A stretch of DNA of 64,000 nt from Enterobacter sp. Bisph1 (GCF_000814905.1 NZ_JXAG01000027.1:30834-94833); one strand, 5' to 3'; positions 49,780 to 59,196 are shown, counted from the first letter of the stretch. Notes: generated from the letters alone by a model not told the origin. Translations and numbers: made by a program.

Positions 49780-50799
49780 TTACGCCACTTCCGCGCGGTA
49801 AAGCGATTCAAGATGCGCGTAAGTAGTATCCGGTACCATTTCCCGAATACGGGAAAACTGGTGTGTTTTAAGTAAACGGCGAACTTCTGAGGCGGAAATC
49901 GCACTCCCGGTGGTTTTAATGCGCGGAACTTCCACCACCTCTATCGCACCCGCCAGCAGCTGATGCATGGTCTGGTTATACTGGCGCGTAACCTCGCAAA
50001 ACGGTTCACTGCCGATAAAGCGGTGGGTAATACCGAGCGCCGGTGCGATATGGTTGCGGAAAATAAGCACATCGATTTCGCTCCACGCCTGCTGGACTTT
50101 TCCGGTCTCTTTCAGGAAATAGGCCGGAAAAGTGGCGCGGGAAATGATGTACTGCGAACCTTCATGCACGGTGACATTCGTCAGGTGCGCCACGCCCGCC
50201 TTCACCAACGTCAGCCGGGCGCTAAAGGGAAAAAACGAGGCATCTTCACGCACCACAAACAGGTGCAGCCAGTCGCAGGCTTTTGCCGCCTGCTCCACCA
50301 GATGTCGATGCCCGAGGGTGAAGGGGTTGGCATTCATCACAATCGCGCCAACGCGCTTTCCCGCCCGGTGCCGCGTCTGCAAACTGCGGCAGTAACGTTG
50401 AATACCCGACGGCGTATTTTCCATCAGGATGGCGTTATTGCCGCTCTGGGCCACCGGCCAAAAACCGCTGTGCTGGAAGCGCTCACGGTTGCAGGGGCGC
50501 GTGCAGAGAAAGAGATGAAAATGTCCGCGCGCCAGCGCCAGATGCTCGACTTCCGCCAGCAGTCGTGCGCTAAGGTTTTCTCCACGCAGTTGCTCATCAA
50601 CCGCCACGCACTTAATAACGTTAGCCGCGAGGCCCGCACAACCCACCAGCCGGTTTCCCGACCAGGCTTCAACGAAGGTAGTAATGTCGCTGTCCATACC
50701 TAAACCACTGTCCGCCAGCAAGGTGCGGATGGCGGTTAGCCGTTGAGTCGTGCCGTTGACTTCCGCTATGCGAAAGTCGATGGAGGGTCGTGCTTGCAT
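49780..50799 (-). CDS. citC: [Citrate (pro-3S)-lyase] ligase
   Basis: CitC acetylates the prosthetic group of CitD with acetate and ATP, turning citrate lyase on. The 339 aa have an N-terminal GNAT-like part (about 1-130). A C-terminal nucleotidyltransferase fold follows, with NANPFTLGHRHLVEQA (HxGH-type TLGHRH) and PISAS-like TGSAISASEVRRLL. It is 14 bp upstream of citD. The start ATG at 50799 lies 16 bp after the FAH-family gene. Confidence 0.94.
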   Translation of the reverse strand: MQARPSIDFRIAEVNGTTQRLTAIRTLLADSGLGMDSDITTFVEAWSGNRLVGCAGLAANVIKCVAVDEQLRGENLSARLLAEVEHLALARGHFHLFLCTRPCNRERFQHSGFWPVAQSGNNAILMENTPSGIQRYCRSLQTRHRAGKRVGAIVMNANPFTLGHRHLVEQAAKACDWLHLFVVREDASFFPFSARLTLVKAGVAHLTNVTVHEGSQYIISRATFPAYFLKETGKVQQAWSEIDVLIFRNHIAPALGITHRFIGSEPFCEVTRQYNQTMHQLLAGAIEVVEVPRIKTTGSAISASEVRRLLKTHQFSRIREMVPDTTYAHLESLYRAEVA

Positions 50800-50815
50800 G
50801 GTGTTGCCTTCGTCC

Positions 50816-51679
50816 TTAGTGCGCTGCCGTCAGCTCATGGGCTGGTGCATCAATAATCATATTGCTGAGGTGACCGATATTTTCGATCTCCACTTCGATG
50901 CGATCCCCCGCTTGCATAAACAGCGGCGGGTTACGCTTCTTGCCCACGCCGCCCGGTGAACCGGTGATGATGACATCGCCCGGCGTCAGGCTGGTAAAGG
51001 TGCTGATGTACTCAATCAGTTCGGCAACCTTGTGGATCATGCTGGCAGTGTTGTCTTCCTGCACCATGCGGCCATTCAGCCAGGTGCGGATCGCGAGCTG
51101 ATGCGGATCCGGGATCTCATCTGCGGTTGTCATCCACGGGCCGAAGGCACCGGTTTGCCGCCAGTTTTTGCCGGCGGTAAACCAGGTGTGCTGCCAGTCA
51201 CGCGCCGAGCCATCCATATAGCAGCTGTAACCGGCGACATGGCTTAATGCCATTTCACGGGGGATATTTTCGCCGCCGGTCCCGATGATCACCGCCAGTT
51301 CGCCTTCATAGTCGAATTCGCTGGAGTGACGCGGTTTCAGCACCGGTGCTTTATGCCCGGTTTGCGAGTCGGCAAAGCGAACGAACAGCGTCGGGGCCGG
51401 GTTGTGTTGATCGAACTCCTGGCGTTTTTCGGCGTAGTTCATACCGACACAGAGAATTTTCCCTGGGTTATCAATCACCGGCAGAAAGTGAAGATCATCA
51501 AGAGGCAGATCCGGCGCTTCATTGCTCAACTGCTGCGCTGCACTTAGCGCGTTGGCGGCGAGCAGCGATTTCAAATCACCGTAACGATCGCCCAGACGCT
51601 GGCCGAGATTAATCACGCCATCCGCCTTGACGATGCCGTAGCTACGGATCCCCTGATGGACAAAGCTTGCGAGTTTCAT
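50816..51679 (-). CDS. Fumarylacetoacetate hydrolase family protein in the cit operon
   Basis: This 287-aa protein has the FAH C-terminal fold. Metal ligands are predicted in FDYEGELAVIIG (two Glu) and CYMDGSARDWQ (Asp). GMNYAEKRQEF holds the lid residues and VITGSPGGVG the substrate loop. Family members include acylpyruvases and FAHD1, an oxaloacetate decarboxylase. It sits between the transporter and citC, where a step consuming oxaloacetate would fit, and no OadGAB genes are present. Oxaloacetate decarboxylation is therefore my inference; other beta-keto acids are possible. Confidence 0.8.
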   Translation of the reverse strand: MKLASFVHQGIRSYGIVKADGVINLGQRLGDRYGDLKSLLAANALSAAQQLSNEAPDLPLDDLHFLPVIDNPGKILCVGMNYAEKRQEFDQHNPAPTLFVRFADSQTGHKAPVLKPRHSSEFDYEGELAVIIGTGGENIPREMALSHVAGYSCYMDGSARDWQHTWFTAGKNWRQTGAFGPWMTTADEIPDPHQLAIRTWLNGRMVQEDNTASMIHKVAELIEYISTFTSLTPGDVIITGSPGGVGKKRNPPLFMQAGDRIEVEIENIGHLSNMIIDAPAHELTAAH

Positions 51680-51700
51680 ATCAATTCCTGTAATGCGTAA

Positions 51701-53068
51701 TCAGACGAGAAAATTGCCAAGAACCAACAGCGAGACCGAAACGTTGATCGCGCCGCCAATGCGCGTCGCAATCTGTGCGAACGGCATCAGGCTCATACGG
51801 TTGCCTGCGGTGAGGATGGCCACATCTCCGGTGCCGCCCTGGCCGCTCTGGCAGCAGGAAACGATGGCGACATCAATGGGATGCATACCGATCTTTTTGC
51901 CGACGAAGAAGCCGGTCGCCACCAGTGCGCAGACGGTACTGACGATCACCAGCAGGTTATTAAGGGTGAAGGCGTGAACCAGCTCTTCCCACGGCGTGAT
52001 GGCCACGCCCACGGCGAAGAGGATCGGGTAAGTCACCGAGGTCTGGAAGAATTTGTACACCACCTGCGAGCCTTCCAGCAGACGCGGGGATACGCCATGG
52101 GCCAGTTTGACCAGCACGGCGGCAAACAGCATGCCGACCGGCGCAGGCAGGCCAATAAGTTTGTGACCGAGCATGCCAATCATATACAGCAGCACCGCCA
52201 GCAGCGCCCCTGCGGCAATGGTGGTGACATCGGTTTTGCCGGAAAACGCCGGTGCAGCCGGAGCTTGCTCATCGCCGTTGCTGCGGTTTGGCATCAGTTG
52301 GCCTTCGCCGGTCAGATGCGGGAAGCGTTTACCCAGCTGGTTCAGACAGCCGGAAATGACGATCGCCGTCAGTCCGCCCAGCATCACCATCGGCAGTACG
52401 CGGCCCAGCGCAACGCCTTGATCCATATGCAGCAGCGTGGCGTAGCCGATAGAGAGCGGAATAGCGCCTTCGCCCACGCCGCCCGCCATGATCGGTAGAA
52501 TGATAAAGAAGAAGATCTGGAACGGTTCCATACCCAGCATCAGGCCAACGCCCATGCCAACCAGCATGCCGACAATTTCGCCGCACAGCATCGGGAAGAA
52601 AATACGCAGGAAACCCTGAATCAGGGTGGTACGGTTCATGCTCATGATACTGCCGACGATAATGCAGCAGATGTAGAGATAGAGAATGTTGGTGGATTTA
52701 TAAAACTTGGTGGTGGATTCCACGACGACATCCGGCAGCAGACCGTAATAGACCAGCGCCGATGGAATAAAGGTGGCGCAAATAGCCGCCGCCCCCAGCT
52801 TGCCAACGATCGGCAAACGTTTACCGAATTCGCCGCAGGCAAAGCCAAAGAACGCCAGCGTAGCGACCATCACCACGATATCGCTCGGCAACTTACCGCC
52901 CAGACAATCAATGGCGATTAACGCACCGGCTAACAGAAAAAGTGGCAGCGGAATAATCCCCACTTTCCACGTATCCATAATGTGCCACCACTTATCTTTC
53001 AGTGATGTTTTTTGAATCGCTAGCGATTCAGAGGTAACAGAGAATGAATCGTCAGTTGTGCTCATCAT
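51701..53068 (-). CDS. Citrate transporter of the 2-hydroxycarboxylate (2HCT) family, CitS/CitW type
   Basis: This 455-aa inner-membrane protein has two homologous halves, each with a GGxG loop: IMAGGVGEGAIPLSIGYA near 200 and CCQSGQGGTGDVAIL near 412. These are the signature of CitS (Na+-citrate symporter) and CitW (citrate/acetate exchanger) of Klebsiella. With a citrate lyase producing acetate, either mode fits. It is first in the operon, 21 bp before the FAH gene. Met1 or Met2 (53065) may be the start. Confidence 0.9.
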   Translation of the reverse strand: MMSTTDDSFSVTSESLAIQKTSLKDKWWHIMDTWKVGIIPLPLFLLAGALIAIDCLGGKLPSDIVVMVATLAFFGFACGEFGKRLPIVGKLGAAAICATFIPSALVYYGLLPDVVVESTTKFYKSTNILYLYICCIIVGSIMSMNRTTLIQGFLRIFFPMLCGEIVGMLVGMGVGLMLGMEPFQIFFFIILPIMAGGVGEGAIPLSIGYATLLHMDQGVALGRVLPMVMLGGLTAIVISGCLNQLGKRFPHLTGEGQLMPNRSNGDEQAPAAPAFSGKTDVTTIAAGALLAVLLYMIGMLGHKLIGLPAPVGMLFAAVLVKLAHGVSPRLLEGSQVVYKFFQTSVTYPILFAVGVAITPWEELVHAFTLNNLLVIVSTVCALVATGFFVGKKIGMHPIDVAIVSCCQSGQGGTGDVAILTAGNRMSLMPFAQIATRIGGAINVSVSLLVLGNFLV

Positions 53069-53166
53069 TAAGCCCCTTCGTTATTTTGTGCTTAAAGCGT
53101 AAAGGGCTAAACGCCTACTTTATGTGAGGGATAGCATATTAAAACCAGAGTTTTAATGGCACCTAT

Positions 53167-53234
53167 GGTTTTTATGGTTTCTTTTATTTTGTGTGATTTA
53201 CCCCTTAATTATTAACGTGGTTTTTATGGTTTCT
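53167..53234. promoter_or_regulatory. Pair of 16-bp direct repeats, candidate CitB-type operators
   Basis: GGTTTTTATGGTTTCT occurs exactly at 53167-53182 and 53219-53234, 52 bp apart, about five helical turns. CitB-type response regulators bind AT-rich sites in such divergent cit regions. Binding is inferred from position. Confidence 0.55.
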
Positions 53235-53309
53235 ATTAATATAAAAACATATCAATAACATTTCCAAAAAAGAGTATTTAACAACGCTATTTTTCGCTTT
53301 GGTGCTTGC

Positions 53310-53325
53310 TGTGCAAGGGATCACA
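53310..53325. promoter_or_regulatory. CRP-like site near the two-component genes
   Basis: TGTGC-AAGGGA-TCACA matches 9 of 10 core positions of the CRP site, 76 bp upstream of the sensor start. Catabolite control of cit genes by cAMP-CRP is known in Klebsiella pneumoniae. Confidence 0.6.
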
Positions 53326-53400
53326 AGTTTCCAGTAAACTGCGTACGGGTGCTGCAAAAGATGCTACATTGGCGCTTTATTAGCTGCTGTGCGTACCGTC

Positions 53401-55038
53401 ATGAAAGTCTCGTTTCAAATTAAACTTTTCGTTTCGCTGGTGCTTTTCTTCTCGGGCTTGTTCGTGCTGCTCGGGGTTTATTATTATAAGGACGTCGGAC
53501 GCCAGCTATATCAGGAAATGAGCGGCAGAGCGAAAATACAGGCTGAAGAAATTGCAATCATTCCTAATTTACGCAAATCGGTTGCCGATCACGATATTCA
53601 GGCGATCGCGCAATTTATGCATAAAGTGGTGGCCCATAGCGATGCCAGCTTTATTGTTATTGGCGATGAAAACGGGCTGCATCTATTTCACTCGGTACAT
53701 GCTGAGGTGGTCGGAAAAAAGCTGGTGGGGGATGATAATAACGAGGTATTGCAGGGTAAAAGTATTACCACTATCCGCAAGGGCGGGCTGGGTATTTCAC
53801 TGCGCAGTAAAGCACCGATTTTTGACGACCACGGGCGCGTTATTGGCCTCGTCTCCGTGGGCTATTTGACCAGCTATCTCGATACCATTACGCTTGGGAA
53901 AGTGATTAATATTTTTATTGCCGCCATCCTGCTGCTGGCGGCGCTGTTTATCTTCTCCTGGTTCTTTACCCGCAGTATCAAGAAACAGATCTTCTCTCTC
54001 GAACCGCGGGAGATTGGCCTGCTGGTACGCCAGCAAAAAGCGATGATGGAGTCGATATACGAAGGGGTGATTGCTCTCGACAGCGAGCTGCGCATTGAAG
54101 TGATTAACCAGGCGGCGCGTAAATTACTCGGCTTAAGCCAGCCGACGCGCATGCTGCGCGGGCAGACCATCGCCCAGGTGATCGCCCCGGTGCCGTTTTT
54201 CGATCGCCATGTGATGCTGGAAAATAATACTCACGATGAGATTTGCCACTTCAACCAGCTAACGGTGATCGCCAGCCGGGTGCGCATTATGCTGGAAGAT
54301 AAACTGCAGGGCTGGGTTATTACCTTTCGCGATCGCAACGAGATAGATACCCTCAGCGCGCAGCTCAGCCAGGTAAAGCGCTATGTTGATAACCTGCGCA
54401 TTATGCGCCACGAGCAGCTAAACCGGATGACCACGCTCTCTGGCCTGCTGCATATGGAGCGCTACGATGAAGCGGTGCGCTACATTCAGGCACAGTCAGA
54501 ACACGCGCAGGAGCTGCTGGACTTTATCTCTGCGCGCTTTCGCTCGCCGACACTATGCGGCTTGCTGCTGGGTAAAGCAGCCCGCGCCCGTGAAAAAGGG
54601 GTTGAACTGATCTTCGATCCCCTGTGCCAGATGGATCGCGCCTGCCGTTTACTCGGCGAAGCGGAGCTGATTTCGGTCATCGGCAATCTGCTGGACAACG
54701 CCATTGAAGCAACCCAGCGCGCGACGCTGCCGCACGATCCCGTTGAAGTGCTGATTTTACTGAATGAGCGGGAGCTGATTATTGAAGTGGCGGATCGCGG
54801 GATCGGTATCGATCCGGCTATTCGCGAGCGTATTTTTGAACGCGGGATGACCACCAAACGCCATGGCGATCACGGTATCGGCCTCTATTTGATCGCCAGC
54901 TATGTCACGCAGGCGGGCGGATCGATTGAGGTTTCCGCTAATGCCCCTCGCGGCACAATATTCTCTTTGTTTATTCCTGAAACGGGCAACGTCGCATGCA
55001 CCAAAACGACCCTGGAAGATCAGAATTATGCAATATGA
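53401..55038 (+). CDS. citA: Citrate-sensor histidine kinase, CitA/DcuS family
   Basis: This sensor kinase detects citrate in the periplasm. The frame has about 545 aa: TM1 near 8-28, a periplasmic PAS/CACHE domain to about 165 (ending DHGRVIGLVSVGYL), TM2 near 170-190, a cytoplasmic PAS domain, the H-box RIMRHEQLNRM (about 335-345) and a HATPase with NLLDNAIEA, ADRGIGID and HGIGLYLIAS. The ATG at 53401 or a GTG at 53389 can start it; neither has a good ribosome site. It overlaps the regulator gene by 11 bp. It could equally be the CitY type of Klebsiella, as the residues do not decide. Confidence 0.88.
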   Translation: MKVSFQIKLFVSLVLFFSGLFVLLGVYYYKDVGRQLYQEMSGRAKIQAEEIAIIPNLRKSVADHDIQAIAQFMHKVVAHSDASFIVIGDENGLHLFHSVHAEVVGKKLVGDDNNEVLQGKSITTIRKGGLGISLRSKAPIFDDHGRVIGLVSVGYLTSYLDTITLGKVINIFIAAILLLAALFIFSWFFTRSIKKQIFSLEPREIGLLVRQQKAMMESIYEGVIALDSELRIEVINQAARKLLGLSQPTRMLRGQTIAQVIAPVPFFDRHVMLENNTHDEICHFNQLTVIASRVRIMLEDKLQGWVITFRDRNEIDTLSAQLSQVKRYVDNLRIMRHEQLNRMTTLSGLLHMERYDEAVRYIQAQSEHAQELLDFISARFRSPTLCGLLLGKAARAREKGVELIFDPLCQMDRACRLLGEAELISVIGNLLDNAIEATQRATLPHDPVEVLILLNERELIIEVADRGIGIDPAIRERIFERGMTTKRHGDHGIGLYLIASYVTQAGGSIEVSANAPRGTIFSLFIPETGNVACTKTTLEDQNYAI

Positions 55039-55717
55039 CATGATAGACGTGCTGATAGTCGAAGATGAAGCGGCGCTGGCGCAGCTTAACGCTGAGCTGG
55101 TCAGTAAACATCCGCGCCTGCGTCTGGTCGGCGTGGCCTCGTCGCTGGCCGAAGCGCGGGAAATGCTGCACAGCACGCAGCCGCAGTTAGTGTTACTGGA
55201 TAACTATTTGCCGGACGGCAAAGGCATTACCCTGCTTGGCGAAACGCCGCTTATTCGCGCCAACTGCTCGGTGATTTTTATTACCGCCGCCAGCGATATG
55301 GACACCTGTAGCCAGGCTATCCGCAACGGCGCGTTCGATTACATCCTTAAACCCGTCTCCTGGAAGCGGTTAAGCCAATCTTTAGAGCGTTTTGTACAGT
55401 TCGCCGAGCAGCAGCGGGTGTGGAAAATCGTCGACCAGCAGAACGTCGATTCGCTGTATCAGCTGCAAGCGAAAAACTTCCGCCAGGAAAACGGCAGTAA
55501 AGGGATTGAAGAAAACACCCTCGCGCTGATTCAAAAGCTGTTTGCCGACGCCCTTGAGCGCTGCTTCTCCGTCGATGAAGTGGTCAGCGAAACGGGGCTG
55601 AGTAAAACCACTACCCGCCGTTATCTGGAACACTGCGTGGAAGCGGGTTTTCTGGCGGTCGAAATGCAATACGGCAAAATTGGTCATCCACGACGTATGT
55701 ACCGCCGCGTTGCTTGA
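55028..55717 (+). CDS. citB: Response regulator of the citrate cluster, CitB family
   Basis: This 229-aa response regulator has the receiver aspartate in LLDNYLPDGKG (about 54), the acidic pocket VEDEAAL and the lysine of YILKPVSW. The C-terminal CitB/DcuR-type winged helix contains SVDEVVSETGLSKTTTRRYLEHC. The start lies 11 bp inside the sensor gene. It is expected to activate the leftward citrate operon. An upstream in-frame extension within the sensor gene is rejected. Confidence 0.9.
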   Translation: MQYDMIDVLIVEDEAALAQLNAELVSKHPRLRLVGVASSLAEAREMLHSTQPQLVLLDNYLPDGKGITLLGETPLIRANCSVIFITAASDMDTCSQAIRNGAFDYILKPVSWKRLSQSLERFVQFAEQQRVWKIVDQQNVDSLYQLQAKNFRQENGSKGIEENTLALIQKLFADALERCFSVDEVVSETGLSKTTTRRYLEHCVEAGFLAVEMQYGKIGHPRRMYRRVA

Positions 55718-55724
55718 TAACAGC

Positions 55725-55752
55725 CGCCCTCACCGCCGAAACGGTGAGGGCG
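55725..55752. terminator. Shared terminator hairpin between citB and speC
   Basis: CGCCCTCACCG and CGGTGAGGGCG form a perfect 11-bp stem around CCGAAA in the 40-bp gap between convergent genes. T-runs are short. Confidence 0.6.
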
Positions 55753-55757
55753 AACGC

Positions 55758-57893
55758 TTATTTCAGCACATAGCCATACAGCCGCTTGATGCCATCGGCG
55801 TCGGTTTCGGCGTAAACCCCCTGCAGTTCCGGCGAAAAGCCCGGCAGCAGATTCAGCCCCTCTTCCAGCGCGAGGAAATAGCGCTGCACCGCCCCGCCCC
55901 AGATTTCCCCTGGGACTACGCACAACACACCCGGCGGATACGGTAGCGCGCCTTCGGCGGCGATGCGCCCCTGAGCCTGGCTAATACGCACCAGTTCGAC
56001 GTTGCCGCGAATAAACTCGCTGTTGGCATCCTGCGGATTCATTACCACCTGCGGCAGGCTGGCTTTGCGGAACATCGCTTTTTGCAGATCTTTGACATCG
56101 AAACTGACGTACAGCGCATGCATCTCCTGGCACAGCTCACGCAATGTATAGTCGCGGTAACGCACCGGATATTTGTTGAAAATGGTCGGCAGCACGTCGG
56201 CAAGGGGCGTGTCATCTTCAATATGCTGTTCGAACTGGGCGATCATCGCCACCAGCTGCGCCATCTTTTCGGCGCTTTCGGCCGGCGTCAGGAGAAACAG
56301 AATCGAATTGAGATCGCACTTCTCCGGCACAATGCCATTTTCACGCAGATAGTGGGCGAGAATAGTCGCCGGAATACCAAAGTCGGTATATTCGCCGGTT
56401 TCGGCGTCGATGCCCGGCGTGGTCAGCAGCAGCTTGCAGGGATCGACAAAGTATTGCTCCGGCGCATAACCTTCGAAGCCGTGCCATTTATCTCCCGGCA
56501 CAAAGCTGAAGAAGCGCCGCTCGCGGGAAATCACCTCGGTGGGATGATCCTGCCATGGCCGCCCGGCGATCTCCGGCGGCACAAAAGGTTTGATCATTTT
56601 GCAGTTAGCGATGATCGCCTTGCGCGCTTCAATACCCAGCGCCACGCATTCTGCCCACAGGCGGCGACCGCTTTCGCCTTCATGAATCTTGGCGTTAACG
56701 TCGAGGGCGGCGAATAACGGATAAAACGGGCTGGTTGACGCATGCAGCATAAAGGCGTTATTCAGCCGCTTATGCGGGCAAAAACGCGCCTGCCCGCGCA
56801 GGTGGTTATCTTTTTTGTGGATCTGCGAGGTCTGTGAGAATCCGGCCTGCTGTTTATGCACCGACTGCGTAACAAAGATCCCCGGATCGTTCTCGTTGAG
56901 ATCCAGCAGCAGCGGCGAACAATCGGCCATCATCGGGATAAATTGCTCGTAGCCAACCCAGGCAGAATCAAACAGGATGTAGTCGCACAGGCTGCCGATC
57001 TTGTCGATCACCTGCCGCGCGTTATAGATAGTGCCATCGTAGGTACCGAGCTGGATCACCGCCAGGCGAAACGGTCGCGGCAGGTCGGCTTTATCCGCTG
57101 CCACCTCACGGATCTGCTCGCGCAGCCAGGCCTCGTCGAAACAGCGATCGTCTATACCGCCAATAAAGCCAAACGGATTGCGCGCCGCTTCCATATATAC
57201 CGGCGTTGCGCCAGCCTGAATCAATGCGCCATGGTGGTTGGATTTGTGGTTATTACGATCGAACAGCACCAGATCGCCGCGCGTCAGCAGCGCGTTGGTC
57301 ACCACTTTATTGGCCGCCGATGTGCCGTTAAGCACAAAATAGGTTTTGTCGGCATTGAACACTTTGGCGGCAAATTTCTGCGCGTGTTTGGCAGAACCTT
57401 CGTGGATCAATAAGTCGCCGAGCTTAACGTCGGCATTGCACATGTCGGCACGAAAGACGTTTTCACCGAAGAAGTCAAAAAACTGGCGGCCCGCCGGATG
57501 CTTTTTAAAAAACGCGCCATGCTGGTGGCCGGGACAGGCAAAAGTGCTGTTGTTCATATCAACATACTGGCGCAGCGTATCGAAGAAAGGCGGCAGGAGG
57601 TTGGCTTCATAATCGCAAGCGGCGGTTTCCAGCTCCAGCCAGTCCTGATCTTTGCCGCTGATCACCGCCGTGACGCCCTGCGGTATGGCGTCTTGCTGCG
57701 GGGAGAATAAAAAGACCGGCAGGTTAAAACCCGTGCGTTTAAGCAGCGCAAGGATGCCGCTGCGACTCTCTGCCAGCGTCATGACGACTGCCGCCACATC
57801 CGTAAAATCGGTACTCTCCAGCGTCACCACGTCGCGGTGGGTGGAAAGCGTGGAAATCAGCGCGTGGCTGACGGCAATTTTCAATGATTTCAT
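55758..57893 (-). CDS. speC: Ornithine decarboxylase, constitutive
   Basis: SpeC makes putrescine from ornithine with PLP. From the ATG at 57893 the protein has 711 aa, the E. coli length (two extra codons are possible). Domains are an N-terminal wing, the PLP fold with TSAANKVV, DSAWVGYEQF and the Schiff-base lysine in TQSVHKQQAGFSQTS, and a C-terminal domain. With speB missing next to speA, this may be the main putrescine route. Confidence 0.96.
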   Translation of the reverse strand: MKSLKIAVSHALISTLSTHRDVVTLESTDFTDVAAVVMTLAESRSGILALLKRTGFNLPVFLFSPQQDAIPQGVTAVISGKDQDWLELETAACDYEANLLPPFFDTLRQYVDMNNSTFACPGHQHGAFFKKHPAGRQFFDFFGENVFRADMCNADVKLGDLLIHEGSAKHAQKFAAKVFNADKTYFVLNGTSAANKVVTNALLTRGDLVLFDRNNHKSNHHGALIQAGATPVYMEAARNPFGFIGGIDDRCFDEAWLREQIREVAADKADLPRPFRLAVIQLGTYDGTIYNARQVIDKIGSLCDYILFDSAWVGYEQFIPMMADCSPLLLDLNENDPGIFVTQSVHKQQAGFSQTSQIHKKDNHLRGQARFCPHKRLNNAFMLHASTSPFYPLFAALDVNAKIHEGESGRRLWAECVALGIEARKAIIANCKMIKPFVPPEIAGRPWQDHPTEVISRERRFFSFVPGDKWHGFEGYAPEQYFVDPCKLLLTTPGIDAETGEYTDFGIPATILAHYLRENGIVPEKCDLNSILFLLTPAESAEKMAQLVAMIAQFEQHIEDDTPLADVLPTIFNKYPVRYRDYTLRELCQEMHALYVSFDVKDLQKAMFRKASLPQVVMNPQDANSEFIRGNVELVRISQAQGRIAAEGALPYPPGVLCVVPGEIWGGAVQRYFLALEEGLNLLPGFSPELQGVYAETDADGIKRLYGYVLK

Positions 57894-58287
57894 AAGCACG
57901 AATACCCGTTTCAGGGGAGTAAAAGACCCCAGGCAAAGCAGAGGCCTCGCCCAACGAACGTGTCTGACTGGAACCAGCTCCGACCGCCAGACATCAGTAA
58001 AAGCAGACCCTTTCCGATCTTACTGTTGTCCTGCAGTGAGCGTACGTTAACTTCACCGCATGGTGTGGAAAGTATGGGGTAAAACGACACGGGCGCCCGC
58101 ATGCAGACGAGTGCACAACGCATGACAAACGGCGGTCAAATACGTCATTTGCGGCTCCCGTAAAATAGAAGAAAATTCGCGCAATGATGTCACTTTTCCA
58201 AAAATGGCGCAACCGGCTGACCTCTGGAGTGCATAAAACTGCTATTCTGAGCGGCGAAATATTCAGATCTAAAACCCAGGATTTTTT
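57894..58287. other. speC-yqgA intergenic region
   Basis: This 394-bp gap is between divergent speC and yqgA. A TATTCT at 58243-58248 may be the yqgA -10. The speC leader is long (over 100 nt possible) and G/C-rich near the gene. I found no gene or named RNA. Confidence 0.45.
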
Positions 58288-59004
58288 ATGCTGACAGGCC
58301 CTTTTATTAATGCCGCTGCGGTACTGATTGGCGGCACCCTTGGCGCGCTGCTGAGTCACCGCCTACCCGAACGCGTACGCGCATCCATGCCGTCTATTTT
58401 CGGCCTCGCCTCCCTTGGCATCGGCGTTTTACTGGTGATCAAATGCGTGAACCTGCCGGTAATGGTGCTCGCCACGCTGGTGGGTACGCTGATTGGTGAA
58501 CTCTGTTATGTCGAGCGCGGGATTAGCGGCGGCGTTAACGCATTGCGTAACCTGCTGCAAAAACGCAAAAGCGCGGAAGCAACCGGCGCCCACGAGTCGT
58601 TTATCCAAAGCCTGGTGGCGATCATTATTTTGTTTTGCGCCAGCGGTACCGGGATTTTTGGTGCCATGCGCGAGGGGATGACCGGCGATGCGAGCATTCT
58701 TATCGCCAAAGCGTTTCTCGATTTCTTTACTGCGGTCATTTTTGCCACATCCCTCGGTTTCGCAGTGGCGATGATCTCCGTACCGATGCTGGTTATTCAA
58801 CTGTCGCTCGCCACCTGCGCAACGCTTATTCTGCCGCTGACTACGCCCGCGATGATGGGTGATTTCACCGCCGTGGGCGGCATTCTGCTGCTGGCGACGG
58901 GGCTGCGTATTTGCGGTATTAAGATGTTTGCGGTGGCAAATATGCTGCCCGCGCTGGTGATTGCGATGCCGATTTCCGCCCTGTGGACAGCGTTTTTTGC
59001 CTGA
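58288..59004 (+). CDS. yqgA: DUF554 inner membrane protein YqgA
   Basis: This 238-aa protein has about six hydrophobic segments and begins MLTGPFINAAAVLIGGTLGALL. The family is DUF554, of unknown function. The conserved TGDASILIAKAFLDFFTAVIF segment is near the centre. The tRNA-Phe gene follows by 105 bp, as in E. coli. Confidence 0.93.
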   Translation: MLTGPFINAAAVLIGGTLGALLSHRLPERVRASMPSIFGLASLGIGVLLVIKCVNLPVMVLATLVGTLIGELCYVERGISGGVNALRNLLQKRKSAEATGAHESFIQSLVAIIILFCASGTGIFGAMREGMTGDASILIAKAFLDFFTAVIFATSLGFAVAMISVPMLVIQLSLATCATLILPLTTPAMMGDFTAVGGILLLATGLRICGIKMFAVANMLPALVIAMPISALWTAFFA

Positions 59005-59109
59005 CTGAACGTGCAATCGGCGCAAAGTGGTGATAGATTGTGCAGTCTTCAATGAATTGAAGAAATTTCGTTGACGCAGCGCAGTGAATCAGGTTTAATG
59101 CGCCCCGTT

Positions 59110-59185
59110 GCCCGGATAGCTCAGTCGGTAGAGCAGGGGATTGAAAATCCCCGTGTCCTTGGTTCGATTCCGAGTCCGGGCACCA
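59110..59185 (+). tRNA. pheV: tRNA-Phe (GAA)
   Basis: The 76-nt gene starts GCCCGGATAGCTCAGTCGG, has anticodon GAA at 59143-59145 in loop TTGAAAA, T-loop GGTTCGATTCC and an encoded CCA end. The acceptor stem GCCCGGA/TCCGGGC is complete. Position after yqgA matches E. coli pheV, a known integration site for islands. Confidence 0.98.
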
Positions 59186-59196
59186 CTTATTCAGAG

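Larger units (their letters stand above)
53069..53400. other. Divergent control region of the citrate cluster
   Basis: This AT-rich gap of about 330 bp separates the transporter operon from the two-component genes. It contains an exact 16-bp direct repeat and a CRP-like site, listed separately. It should hold both promoters. There is no gene. Confidence 0.7.
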
